Positions 1-8,303 of a stretch of DNA of 35,797 nt are shown here, in pieces. The notes under the pieces were generated by a model, which did no database searches, was not told where the DNA came from, and worked only from the letters and a program-made list of their open reading frames with translations. A program made the position numbers and the translations under genes. The stretch is from Flavobacteriales bacterium (GTDB lineage: Bacteria; Bacteroidota; Bacteroidia; Flavobacteriales; Weeksellaceae), in assembly GCA_900770875.1 (NCBI GenBank), contig CAAGLV010000178.1, positions 1 through 35,797 on the forward strand. Direction: 5' to 3'. Positions within the stretch are counted from its first letter, which is position 1. Every line of letters starts with the position of its first letter.

Positions 1-161
1 ATTGCTTTCCACCAATATTGTTTGATGTTGTTTTTTAATTCAGCTCCCATCTGACCGTAGTCGTAAACGGCTGATAATCCATCATAAATTTCACTCGATT
101 GAAAAATAAATCCGTATTCCTTCGCGTGTGAAACTACTTTCTTGAAAATATCTTCTGACAT
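1..161 (-). CDS. glyS: Glycine--tRNA ligase, N-terminal fragment
   Basis: The reverse strand reads from an ATG at 161 through 53 codons and runs off the window at base 1, so the gene is cut by the window edge and not by mutation. The visible N-terminus contains KEYGFIFQSSEIYDG followed by AVYDYGQMG and ends near QYWWKA. This is the very conserved opening of single-chain (alpha2-type) glycyl-tRNA synthetases, which charge tRNA-Gly in the cytoplasm. The class II motif 1 region is just starting; catalytic motifs 2 and 3 lie outside the window. The gene is transcribed away from the 522-3699 cluster, with about 360 bases between them. The family call is firm on the conserved block alone, even with so few residues. 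Confidence 0.9.
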   Translation of the reverse strand, partial: MSEDIFKKVVSHAKEYGFIFQSSEIYDGLSAVYDYGQMGAELKNNIKQYWWKA

Positions 162-521
162 AATAAATGTTTGTTCTATTTTAAAGTGCAATTTTAATGA
201 TTTTTGATGAGAATTATGCCATATTTTGATTATTTTACTGATAGAAAATTATAATAATACGAATGTGTTAAATTTTTTATTTATTGAATTTATTTTGACG
301 ATTGGCAGTAATCTTAAACCTTATCTAAAAAAAATGAAAAATAAATAGAGACAATTGATTACGTTATTGCTTTTAAATTTATAAACAGTTATACAAGGTA
401 TAATATCAACAAATTAGTTTGAAGTATAGATTGAATAGGAAAGGAATAATCAAAGAGAGAAAAGATAATATTTAAGAAAAGTTTATTAATTTATAATTAG
501 ATATTAATTAACTTTGTTTCA
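162..521. other. Intergenic region between divergent glyS and the CC-motif cluster
   Basis: This 360-base AT-rich stretch has no credible open frame. It must hold the glyS promoter (leftward) and the promoter of the 522 gene (rightward). The rightward one is recognisable as TAACTTTG at 509-516. On the glyS side I see only an imperfect TAAAATTG-type match. No riboswitch, T-box leader or hairpin terminator was recognised. Confidence 0.6.
509..516 (+). promoter_or_regulatory. Bacteroidota -7 element upstream of the HYC_CC_PP-type gene
   Basis: TAACTTTG is a perfect match to the TAnnTTTG -7 consensus used by the Bacteroidota primary sigma factor. It ends only 5 bases before the ATG at 522, so the transcript would begin at or just before the start codon (leaderless or nearly so), unless the Met codon at 528 is used. 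No clear TTTG -33 element is visible at the usual spacing. Confidence 0.5.
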
Positions 522-974
522 ATGAAAATGCAAAAGTACATCCGTGTTATTTTGTCGTTTATTTTAGTTTTATCTAATTTAAGCGTAGCATTTTCTATGC
601 ATTTATGCCAAGGAAATATAGAAGAAATTAAATTTAGCCAACACCAAAAAAAGGATTGTAAACAACACGAAAAACCATCTTGTTGTGCTAAAGAAGAAAC
701 AAATAATAGGTGTGATACTCATCATACAAAGCACAAAGAAAACGACGATTGTTGTAAAGATTTAGCTTATTTAGATGATTTGCAAGATCAGCAAACAGTC
801 GAAATTTTTAGATTTTCACCTATTTTATTCGAGGTTAAAACAATCGATTTTATCATTGATCCTTTTGTGGACGAATTAGTTAGTTTACAACTTAACTTTT
901 TAGATTCGTATATCGAATCTAATGCACCACCAATATATATATTAAACAATCAATTGGTTTTATACGAAGCTTAA
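522..974 (+). CDS. Small secreted Cys/His-rich protein, HYC_CC_PP-type
   Basis: This 150-residue protein has a hydrophobic N-terminal segment (about residues 6-25) that looks like a signal peptide or anchor. It is followed at once by HLC (27-29). Then comes a hydrophilic Cys/His-rich stretch with C46, C54-C55, C64, C77-C78 and several histidines (H41, H49, H67, H68, H71). PP falls at 136-137 near the C-terminus. The order of HxC, CC and PP motifs fits the Bacteroidota family named HYC_CC_PP, whose function is unknown; here the first motif is HLC, not HYC. The gene lies 78 bases upstream of a TonB receptor and an HMA protein that also carry CC pairs, which suggests metal (possibly copper) binding in the periplasm. 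The family assignment is from memory of the motif pattern; the metal role is inference. Confidence 0.7.
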   Translation: MKMQKYIRVILSFILVLSNLSVAFSMHLCQGNIEEIKFSQHQKKDCKQHEKPSCCAKEETNNRCDTHHTKHKENDDCCKDLAYLDDLQDQQTVEIFRFSPILFEVKTIDFIIDPFVDELVSLQLNFLDSYIESNAPPIYILNNQLVLYEA

Positions 975-1052
975 AAATTATGTTCGATGAAGTATTTTCA
1001 ATCTCGAAGCACTTCTTATTCACCATAATTTTTAACAATGAAACTGAATTGA

Positions 1053-3293
1053 ATGAAAAAAATATTCACTTCTATTTTAATTTTAGGTGCAATCATTTCT
1101 TTTGCACAAGAACAATTAAAAGGAAAGTTAGTAGATAAAAATCAACAACCAATTATTGGAGCCGAAATCCAATATCAATCTTCATCCGAAGTTGTTTTTA
1201 CAGACGAACAAGGCGAATTTACTTTAGCTGCTAAAGAAAATATGCCTTTACAAATTTTTTACGATAATCAAACCTTAACATTTAATCCTTCGGAATCCGA
1301 ATTTCAAACCATTGTATTTGATGTAAAACCTTTAGAAGATAATACTTTGGGTGAAGTAAAAGTTAGTAACAATACAACGTCTTTACGAAAAGTATTTGGA
1401 GCGACTAATACAACCGAAATGGGACATAAAGAATTGCTTAAAGCAGCTTGTTGTAATTTAGCCGAATCTTTCGAAACGAATCCATCTATCGATGTTAATT
1501 TTACAGATGCAGTAACAGGTAATCGTCAAATTAAAATGTTGGGATTAAATTCGCCTTATATTTTAATTGCCGAAGAAAATATTCCTTCGGTTCGTGGAGC
1601 TTCGCAAGCATTTGGATTAAGTTTTACGCCAGGAACTTGGATAGAAAGTATACAAGTAACCAAAGGAGCCGGAACAGTTGTTAATGGTTACGAAAGTATT
1701 TCGGGGCAAATAAATACCGAACTTTTAAAACCAGCTAACGATGTACCTTTGTTTGTAAATCTTTTTGGATCTACCGATTCGCGCTACGAAGCCAATGTGC
1801 ATTTAAATAAAAAAGTATCCGATAAATGGGCTACAACGTTGTTTTTGCACGGAAATGCACGTACAAAAGAAAACGATATGAATAAAGATGGTTTTTTAGA
1901 TAATCCGTTATCAAACCAAGTAAATGTTTTAAATCGTTGGCAATATACAAATGCAGAAAAAGGAATTGTAGCTTTTATTTCGGGGCGCTATTTAAGAGAT
2001 TTAAAACGCGCTGGCGAAGTAGGATTCGATCAACGTAAAGACCGTTATACACATAATAAATGGGGATCGAATATCGAAACGAATAAAGCCGATGTTTCGG
2101 CAAAATTGGGTTATGTATTTCCAGATATGCCTTTTCAAAGTATGGGGTTACAGACAAACTTTAATTATTATGACCAAAAATCGTTTTTTGGCGTAAACGA
2201 GTACAATGTAAATCATCAAAGTTTTTATTCTAACTACATTTTTAGTTCGATTATCAACAATACAAAACATAAATTTTCTACAGGAGCAAGCTTTACTTGG
2301 GATAAGTTTAAAGAATATACAGCTTTACCAAATGTAAAAGAATACGATAGAATAGATAATTCGGTTGGTGCTTTTTTCGAATATACTTATGATAATTTAA
2401 AGAATTTTAATGCCATTTTAGGTGGACGAATTGATTATCATAATCGATTAGGTGTTTTTTTAACGCCGCGCGTGCATGTGCGCTATAATCCTTGGAAAGA
2501 GACTACAATAAAAGGATCGATAGGAAGAGGAAAACGCATCAGCAATATTTTTGCAGAAAATCAGAATTTATTTGCTTCGTCGCGAACATTTACTATTGTT
2601 GGTAATGGAGGCGAAATTTATGGATTAGATCCTGAAATTGCATGGAATTATGGCGTAAGTTTAAGTCAGAAATTTAAATTATTTGGACGTAATGCGGATG
2701 TTACAGCAGATTTTTATCGTACCGATTTTAAAAATCAAATTGTAACAGATATTGATTATTCGGCTCGCGAAGTTCGATTTTATAATTTAGATGGAACATC
2801 GTTTGCAAATTCGTTTCAGTTCGATTTTAATTATAATCCATTTTCGAGATTTAATATCAGAACAGCTTATAAATATTACGATATTCAGACCGATTACGAG
2901 AAAGGAAGATTACAAAAACCTTTACAAGCAAAACATCGTTTTTTTGCAAATATAGAATATGAAACAGCTAAAAAATCGGGAAAATCGTGGCGATTTGATG
3001 CAACTTATAATTGGATTGGTAAACAACGTATTCCGAATACAGCAGATAATACGCCCGAAAATCAGTTAAGACCTTACTCAAATCCGTTTGGGACGATTAA
3101 TGCGCAAGTAACAAGAGTATTTTCGGATAAATTTGAGGTTTATATCGGAGGCGAAAATATATCAAACTATCGTCAGCATCGTGTAATTTTAGGAGCGGAC
3201 GATCCTTTTGGATCAAATTTCGATAGTACAATTGTTTACGCGCCTATTTATGGACGCATGATTTATGCAGGATTAAGATTTACATTAAAATAA
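1053..3293 (+). CDS. TonB-dependent outer-membrane receptor, probable metal transporter
   Basis: This 746-residue protein starts with a signal peptide ending near FAQ (about residue 19). Next is a CarboxypepD_reg-like beta-sandwich (about 20-95), beginning LKGKLVDKNQQPIIGAE. A plug domain follows (about 110-220), then a 22-strand-type barrel rich in alternating aromatic strands and ending in LRFTLK. The plug opens with a Cys pair (C133-C134) in the phrase KAACCNLAESFETNPS. A subgroup of Bacteroidota receptors shows this CC pair, and I associate it with copper or other heavy-metal loci. The gene lies between the HYC_CC_PP-type gene and the HMA protein gene (13 bases before the latter), consistent with one transcript. 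Substrate is inferred from neighbours only. A siderophore or other ligand cannot be excluded. Confidence 0.88.
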   Translation: MKKIFTSILILGAIISFAQEQLKGKLVDKNQQPIIGAEIQYQSSSEVVFTDEQGEFTLAAKENMPLQIFYDNQTLTFNPSESEFQTIVFDVKPLEDNTLGEVKVSNNTTSLRKVFGATNTTEMGHKELLKAACCNLAESFETNPSIDVNFTDAVTGNRQIKMLGLNSPYILIAEENIPSVRGASQAFGLSFTPGTWIESIQVTKGAGTVVNGYESISGQINTELLKPANDVPLFVNLFGSTDSRYEANVHLNKKVSDKWATTLFLHGNARTKENDMNKDGFLDNPLSNQVNVLNRWQYTNAEKGIVAFISGRYLRDLKRAGEVGFDQRKDRYTHNKWGSNIETNKADVSAKLGYVFPDMPFQSMGLQTNFNYYDQKSFFGVNEYNVNHQSFYSNYIFSSIINNTKHKFSTGASFTWDKFKEYTALPNVKEYDRIDNSVGAFFEYTYDNLKNFNAILGGRIDYHNRLGVFLTPRVHVRYNPWKETTIKGSIGRGKRISNIFAENQNLFASSRTFTIVGNGGEIYGLDPEIAWNYGVSLSQKFKLFGRNADVTADFYRTDFKNQIVTDIDYSAREVRFYNLDGTSFANSFQFDFNYNPFSRFNIRTAYKYYDIQTDYEKGRLQKPLQAKHRFFANIEYETAKKSGKSWRFDATYNWIGKQRIPNTADNTPENQLRPYSNPFGTINAQVTRVFSDKFEVYIGGENISNYRQHRVILGADDPFGSNFDSTIVYAPIYGRMIYAGLRFTLK

Positions 3294-3306
3294 AAATTGA
3301 TAAAAA

Positions 3307-3699
3307 ATGAAAACATTAGTAACAATTGCATTAGTAGCAGTGATGGGAATTACCGCTAATGCGCAAAATAAAAATGCAAAACATAATTTAAATGTTAAAG
3401 GGAATTGCGGTCAGTGTAAAGATCGTATAGAGAAAGCAGCTTATGCTGTTGATGGTGTTAAAGTTGCAAGTTGGAACGAGGAAACACAAAATCTTTCGAT
3501 TATCTTAAACGAAAAGAAAAATACAGTTGATGTTGTGGAAGATGCTGTAGTTGCTGTTGGACACGATACAAACGGAAAAAAAGCAGATGGTAAAGTTTAT
3601 ACATCTTTGCCGGCTTGTTGTTTGTATGATAGAGAAGGAGAACAAAAATCTGATGCTGTAAAAGAGATGAACCATCATATGGGACATGCTGGGCATTAA
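3307..3699 (+). CDS. Secreted heavy-metal-associated (HMA-like) domain protein
   Basis: This 130-residue protein has a signal peptide (about 1-19, ending ANA before Q20). An HMA-type ferredoxin-like fold follows, with the metal-binding CxxC at C34-G-Q-C37 followed by KDRIEKA and a DGV turn as in copper chaperones and MerP. It has an additional Cys pair (C104-C105) and a His/Met-rich tail (NHHMGHAGH) that could add metal ligands. The signal peptide points to the periplasm, unlike cytoplasmic CopZ. It is the last gene of the cluster: a strong hairpin terminator follows 10 bases after the stop. Its CC pair echoes those in the upstream receptor plug and the small Cys-rich protein, suggesting metal hand-over between the three. 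Copper is the likeliest metal, but nothing in the sequence fixes it. Confidence 0.82.
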   Translation: MKTLVTIALVAVMGITANAQNKNAKHNLNVKGNCGQCKDRIEKAAYAVDGVKVASWNEETQNLSIILNEKKNTVDVVEDAVVAVGHDTNGKKADGKVYTSLPACCLYDREGEQKSDAVKEMNHHMGHAGH

Positions 3700-3708
3700 T
3701 TGATAATT

Positions 3709-3740
3709 AAAAAAGGCGAATCAATCGATTCGCCTTTTTT
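3709..3740. terminator. Bidirectional hairpin terminator
   Basis: GGCGAATC (3715-3722) and GATTCGCC (3727-3734) form a perfect 8-bp stem with an AATC loop. Six A residues precede it and six T residues follow, so it can stop transcripts from both sides. It serves the HMA gene (forward) and the M36 protease gene (reverse), which converge here. Confidence 0.9.
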
Positions 3741-3747
3741 AATGCTA

Positions 3748-6363
3748 TTAATTTTTAATTAATTTTTTAGTGATTGTACCGTTCGTTGTTTTAAATTTTA
3801 AAACATATACACCTTTTGGTAATTTAGATGTATCTACCGAATTTCTGTTATTGTTAAGTTTTAATGTTTCTTGATAAACAACTTGTCCAACCATATCAAT
3901 AACCTCAACTAAAATATCTTCTTTTATGTTTTCGTCGTAAAAATGTACCACATCCTTTGCTGGATTTGGGAACATTTTAAACGATTCGTTTTTAGTGATT
4001 TCTCCTGTGCTTAACTCGCAATTTAAAACATCGGCAGGAGGCATGTCGAAAGCAGCAGTACCATCGATACGGCTATTTGTACTCCCTTGATCTGCAGAAT
4101 AACCTAAACCACGACGAGCAAAAACTTCCCAAATGTCACATTTATTAGCTCCGTTATTTAATAATTCGTCGGCTTGTAAAATAGCATTTCTTCCATCAAC
4201 AAAACCAGGACTGCATGTTTGTAAACGTAAACCTTCCATTACTAATTCGATTGTTTTAGTGTTTCCGGCATTACCGTTAATTAAATCAGGCGTAAAACCA
4301 TATTTATCAATCATTTTCCAGTTTAAATCCCAAAGCATACTAGCCCAAACATATCCTGTTCTGTGTGGCGAATCAGAGTTTCCGTAACCTACTAAACTGT
4401 TGTAAGTAGATGGATTAACACTCATATTTGTTGTATAAACTGTAGGACGAATACCAACTCCATTTGTGTTTTGATTCACAGCAAATGTACCAACTCCACG
4501 ACGAGTTGTAGATGTGTCTGTTGGTAATTGTGTAATCATTAAACCAAAAAAGTCAGACCAACCTTCGCCCATTTGTTCTGTATTACGTAAACAAGATGAA
4601 TTGTTTGTAGGACCAGTTTGTCTTGTCGAAATTCCATGTCCATATTCGTGCGCAACAATTCCGTTATCAAAACTTCCGTCGATGTATGGTGTTTCTACAT
4701 ATCTTAATGTAGCATTAACAGGTGTATTGTTTTCTAATTGTGTTACGATTGGATTTCCTACTGCAGTTGTAACCGAAAATGCCGGAATTGTAATTGTAGT
4801 AGATTCTCCACCCATATTAATTGTTCCACTTTGGTTGTTAACAACTATGGCAGCTACAGCACCAGCATTTTGAGCATTTTGTACTTTTTGTACAAACGTA
4901 CAATCACCTCTTAAAACAACCGCAATTTTGTTTTGTAATTGATCGGCATTGCTAATTGTTCCACATCCATCGTATGGCGTGCCCGAAGTTTCGGTTTTTC
5001 TCATTAACACTAAATCGCTAGTGATAGGACTGTTTTCTGGTACATCGGGGCCAAAGCTTCCTAATAATGCGGCATATTCACCTGCAAGAGTAGAGGGTGA
5101 ATTAACAAGAAGTGGTTTTGCTGTAAATGAAGAAGGCGGACTCCATAAATACATCGACATTAATGGATGTCTTCCGTCTATCGGAGAAGAGAAGGTTGCA
5201 TTGTTGCTTTCGCCAACAGCTAAACCTGTTTGTGCAAGAGCAATTACAGGATCGTTACCAAGGCCTCCGTTTTCGAAATTATTTTGCTGAAAGTTACCGT
5301 ATTGTTCTGTAAATCCATATCGATAATAAATATCGTGCATCATATTATTGATGTAAAATAAATTGGTTGCTGATGCTTCCTTGTATTTGTATGGATGTTT
5401 TGTAAAATCAATCGGGAAATTAAATTCTAAATTGCTTCCTCCGTCAACATAACCTGTTGTTGTTGCATTACTTCCGTTATAAGTTTCGTATCCGACAGAT
5501 TCGTTATCGTGTACAGTACGCGTGTTGTTGCCACGTGTTGTTGTAAAACTATTTGTTTCGTTAATTTTATGCCAACCAAGTGGAGAAGCAGTTGGGTTAA
5601 ACGCTCCTGCATTGTAAATGGATCTGTCGCCAAAACTTGCTGCTTCTAAAGGAAGTTGATAAACGTTGTATGTTCCGTTTGTTGTTGTAGTTGTATTGGT
5701 ATCGTATAACCAATCCCAATCCGATTTATTAAAGCTTGCTAAGTTTTCGTTGTAAAATGATTCGTGATCAAATCCACAAGCTAAAGTTTGGCTATGTTTT
5801 TCGATTAAATCGCCTGTTTTGGCATCGATAATGATATCGTAAATCGAATTTTGTACGCCATCTACAATTTTAGCTGTAAAAGAATATGCTAAATAAGCTT
5901 CTTTATTATCTTTAATGAAATAAACGATTTGTGGTTGATCTTCTTCGAAAATATAAACTCCTTTTGCCGTTGTATTTAAATCGTTTAAATTGGTTTGGAA
6001 AAGTTGTAATCCCTCTGTTTGTGCTAATTTTGTTACACTTTCTATAAACGTTTTATTTGGTGTAACATCTAAATTATTTAGGTTGAAATCGTAATTTTCG
6101 CTTAAAAATACATTTTTTACAACATTATCTTTGATTACAAAATTTGCATAAGCACCAAATACCGGAATCCCTTGGTATTTACGTTGTACATGTAATTGAT
6201 TTGCATTGATTTTTTCGTTGTAGTTATTTTGTACAATCTGAAATTCGGTTGCGTTTTGGGTATTTTTTGATAGATTAGTATCTACGATTTTATTAAAATC
6301 TTGCGCATAAGTGGCACACGACAAAATAAATGCAGATAAAATTAAAGTAAAATTTTTCTTCAT
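3748..6363 (-). CDS. Secreted M36 (fungalysin) metalloprotease with T9SS type A sorting domain
   Basis: This 871-residue protein has a signal peptide (about 1-20). An FTP/propeptide region covers roughly 25-200, including QRKYQGIPVFGAYANF. The M36 catalytic domain carries the zinc motif HEYGH (about 571-575) followed by GISTR, and a downstream GEGWSDFFG that supplies the third, Glu ligand. A PA (protease-associated) domain is inserted before the zinc motif (about 445-550, with VVLRGDCTF and QNAGAVAAIVVNN). The last 75 residues are a type A sorting domain, starting MFPNPAKDVVHFYDE and ending in a Lys-rich strand. It should therefore leave the cell through the type IX system and be anchored or released at the surface. 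It is monocistronic, between two hairpin terminators. Active-site residues look intact. Confidence 0.93.
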   Translation of the reverse strand: MKKNFTLILSAFILSCATYAQDFNKIVDTNLSKNTQNATEFQIVQNNYNEKINANQLHVQRKYQGIPVFGAYANFVIKDNVVKNVFLSENYDFNLNNLDVTPNKTFIESVTKLAQTEGLQLFQTNLNDLNTTAKGVYIFEEDQPQIVYFIKDNKEAYLAYSFTAKIVDGVQNSIYDIIIDAKTGDLIEKHSQTLACGFDHESFYNENLASFNKSDWDWLYDTNTTTTTNGTYNVYQLPLEAASFGDRSIYNAGAFNPTASPLGWHKINETNSFTTTRGNNTRTVHDNESVGYETYNGSNATTTGYVDGGSNLEFNFPIDFTKHPYKYKEASATNLFYINNMMHDIYYRYGFTEQYGNFQQNNFENGGLGNDPVIALAQTGLAVGESNNATFSSPIDGRHPLMSMYLWSPPSSFTAKPLLVNSPSTLAGEYAALLGSFGPDVPENSPITSDLVLMRKTETSGTPYDGCGTISNADQLQNKIAVVLRGDCTFVQKVQNAQNAGAVAAIVVNNQSGTINMGGESTTITIPAFSVTTAVGNPIVTQLENNTPVNATLRYVETPYIDGSFDNGIVAHEYGHGISTRQTGPTNNSSCLRNTEQMGEGWSDFFGLMITQLPTDTSTTRRGVGTFAVNQNTNGVGIRPTVYTTNMSVNPSTYNSLVGYGNSDSPHRTGYVWASMLWDLNWKMIDKYGFTPDLINGNAGNTKTIELVMEGLRLQTCSPGFVDGRNAILQADELLNNGANKCDIWEVFARRGLGYSADQGSTNSRIDGTAAFDMPPADVLNCELSTGEITKNESFKMFPNPAKDVVHFYDENIKEDILVEVIDMVGQVVYQETLKLNNNRNSVDTSKLPKGVYVLKFKTTNGTITKKLIKN

Positions 6364-6391
6364 TATAATGTTGTTAATTCATATTAGTTTT

Positions 6392-6399
6392 TAAATATA
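6392..6399 (-). promoter_or_regulatory. Weak -7 element of the M36 protease gene
   Basis: The reverse strand reads TATATTTA, seven of eight matches to TAnnTTTG, about 29 bases upstream of the protease ATG. No -33 element is clear. It is the best candidate in the short gap after the dnaJ terminator. Confidence 0.3.
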
Positions 6400-6445
6400 G
6401 CTAAATATATTTATTTGTTACCTATGCGTAATGTGTTAAAAAAAT

Positions 6446-6475
6446 AAAAAGGCGAACTTATAAGTTCGCCTTTTT
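6446..6475 (-). terminator. Hairpin terminator of grpE-dnaJ
   Basis: GGCGAACT (6451-6458) pairs perfectly with AGTTCGCC (6463-6470) around a TATA loop. It has five A before and five T after, so the U tract works on either strand. It lies 13 bases beyond the dnaJ stop codon. The stem resembles that of the terminator at 3715-3734 (both contain GGCGAA/TTCGCC). Confidence 0.88.
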
Positions 6476-6488
6476 AAATTATGTTGTT

Positions 6489-7619
6489 TTATTGAAACAT
6501 ATCTCTTACACGATCGAAAAATGATTTTTCGTTTTTAGATGGTTCGGGAGAGAAGTGCTCATCATCTCTCATTTTCTCGAAGAAGTTTTCTTGATCTTTT
6601 GTTAATTTAGTTGGTGTCCAAATATTAACATGTACAAATAAATCTCCTTTTCCGTAACCATTAAGATCTACAAGACCTTGGCCTTTTAAACGTAAAACTT
6701 TACCAGATTGCGTTCCTTTTTCAACCTTAATTTTTACTTTACCGTTTACTGTAGGAATTTCTTGCGAACAACCTAAAACAGCATCAGGAATAGAAATATA
6801 TAAATCGTAATGTAAGTTGTTACCATCACGTTTTAAAGTTTCGTGTTCTTCCTCCTCAATAACAACTAATAAGTCGCCCGGAACACCATCAAAAGGTGCA
6901 TCGTTTCCTTTTCCACGAACTTGGAATTGGATTCCGTCTCTAGCTCCGGCAGGAATTTTAATTTCTACCGTTTCTTCAACTTTAATTAAACCTTGGTTGT
7001 TTGCTCCTGGCGGAACATGATCTGCAACTTTACCAATACCTTGACAAGTGCTACATGTTGTAGCTGTTTGCATTTGTCCTAAAATGGTATTTGTTACGCG
7101 AACTTGTTGACCTGATCCGTTACAAGTTGGACATGTTTTTGATGTTACACCTTCGGCAAGTTTAAGACGTTTTACTTTAATTTTTTTCTCAACGCCATTT
7201 ACCATTTCTTCAAGGTTTAATTTTACGCGAATACGTAAATCCGAACCTTTAATACGGCGAGGTCCTCGTGATTGTCCACCACCAAAACCACCGAATCCGC
7301 CGAAACCACCGCCACCAAAGATATCTCCAAACTGAGAGAAAATATCTTCCATGTTCATTCCGCCTCCGCCGAATCCACCACCAGCAGCGCCACCCATTCC
7401 TGCGTGTCCAAACTGGTCGTAACGTGCTTTTTTATTATCGTCGCTTAAAACTTCGTAAGCTTCTGCAGCTTCTTTAAATTTTTCTTCTGCCTCTTTGTCA
7501 TCCGGATTTTTGTCAGGATGGTATTTGATGGCTAATTTTCTGTAAGCTTTTTTTATTTCGGCTGCTGATGCAGATTTATCAACGCCTAATATTTCGTAAT
7601 AATCTCTTTTAGTCGACAT
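6489..7619 (-). CDS. dnaJ: Chaperone protein DnaJ (Hsp40)
   Basis: This 376-residue cytoplasmic co-chaperone stimulates the DnaK ATPase. The J domain covers residues 1-70 with the essential HPD at 34-36. A glycine-rich linker (about 75-120, many GGFGG repeats) and two C-terminal substrate-binding domains follow. The zinc region is reduced: I see only CPTCNGSG and CSTCQGIG, two CxxCxGxG repeats in place of the usual four. These would bind a single zinc. I recall this two-repeat form from other flavobacterial DnaJ proteins, so it is probably a lineage trait and not damage. It starts 12 bases after grpE and is clearly co-transcribed with it; dnaK is not in the window. Confidence 0.95.
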   Translation of the reverse strand: MSTKRDYYEILGVDKSASAAEIKKAYRKLAIKYHPDKNPDDKEAEEKFKEAAEAYEVLSDDNKKARYDQFGHAGMGGAAGGGFGGGGMNMEDIFSQFGDIFGGGGFGGFGGFGGGQSRGPRRIKGSDLRIRVKLNLEEMVNGVEKKIKVKRLKLAEGVTSKTCPTCNGSGQQVRVTNTILGQMQTATTCSTCQGIGKVADHVPPGANNQGLIKVEETVEIKIPAGARDGIQFQVRGKGNDAPFDGVPGDLLVVIEEEEHETLKRDGNNLHYDLYISIPDAVLGCSQEIPTVNGKVKIKVEKGTQSGKVLRLKGQGLVDLNGYGKGDLFVHVNIWTPTKLTKDQENFFEKMRDDEHFSPEPSKNEKSFFDRVRDMFQ

Positions 7620-7631
7620 TTTTCCTTAAAA

Positions 7632-8168
7632 TTACATTCCAACTACTACTTTCGCGTAACGGATAACAACATCTTGTAATAAATAACCTGTTTCTATACA
7701 GTCGATTACTTTACCTTTTAAATCTTCTGTTGGTGCAGGGATTTGTGTAATTGCTTCGTGTAAATCGGTATTAAAATCGTCGCCAGCTTTAACTTCCATG
7801 GCAACTAATCCTTTTCCGCGTAAAGTTTCGATTAATTTATTTTGGATTAATTCGACACCTTTTACTAAGTTTTCGTCTTCAGATTTTTTAACTTCAGTCA
7901 TCGCACGGTCAAAATCATCTAAAACAGGTAAAATAGCTGTAATTACTTCTTTATTAGCTGTTTTAAAAATATCGATTCGTTCGCGAGAAGTACGTTTTTT
8001 AAAGTTGTCGAATTCGGCAAAAAGACGTAAGTATTGTTCTTTTTCTTTTTGTAATTCTTCTTTTAAAACTTCAACTTCAGATTTTTCTGGAGTTACTGTT
8101 TCTTCGTTAGTTCCTTCTGGATTGATATTTTGATCTTGGATTTCTTCGTTTATATTTTGATCAGACAT
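7632..8168 (-). CDS. grpE: Nucleotide exchange factor GrpE
   Basis: I place the start at the ATG at 8168 (protein begins MSDQNINEEIQ, 178 residues). The frame is open further upstream to 8282, but that extension crosses a hairpin terminator (8253-8278) and adds residues unlike any GrpE. The protein has an acidic, disordered N-terminus. A long coiled coil follows, containing KEQYLRLFAEFDNFKKRTSRE, the GrpE dimer helix. Then comes the beta-wing ending DVVIRYAKVVV. It releases ADP from DnaK in the cytoplasm. It is the first gene of a grpE-dnaJ pair. No CIRCE inverted repeat is visible upstream. Confidence 0.94.
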   Translation of the reverse strand: MSDQNINEEIQDQNINPEGTNEETVTPEKSEVEVLKEELQKEKEQYLRLFAEFDNFKKRTSRERIDIFKTANKEVITAILPVLDDFDRAMTEVKKSEDENLVKGVELIQNKLIETLRGKGLVAMEVKAGDDFNTDLHEAITQIPAPTEDLKGKVIDCIETGYLLQDVVIRYAKVVVGM

Positions 8169-8247
8169 AGCTCGATTGTTTTTGCCCTTTAAGGAATCAA
8201 ATAGTTTGCCAATGCGCATATTGTGACTTTTTGACAGATTTAATACT

Positions 8248-8278
8248 AAAATAGGCACTTCTTGTTGTTGAAGTGCCT
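8248..8278 (-). terminator. Hairpin terminator of the M23-TonB receptor operon
   Basis: AGGCACTTC (8253-8261) and GAAGTGCCT (8270-8278) form a perfect 9-bp stem with an 8-base loop. On the reverse strand the stem is followed by ATTTTAG, a modest U tract. It lies about 26 bases beyond the stop of the TonB receptor gene at 8304 and before the grpE start, which argues against any grpE start upstream of it. Confidence 0.7.
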
Positions 8279-8303
8279 GCAAATGTATACTGTTTATTTT
8301 GAA

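Noticed and set aside
4514..4873. Forward-strand open frame inside the M36 protease gene
   Set aside because: Antisense to a strongly conserved coding region with PA and HEYGH motifs; its own product has no recognisable feature.
8169..8282. Upstream extension of grpE to an ATG at 8282
   Set aside because: It crosses a perfect 9-bp hairpin terminator and adds 38 residues unlike GrpE; MSDQNINEE at 8168 is a normal GrpE start.
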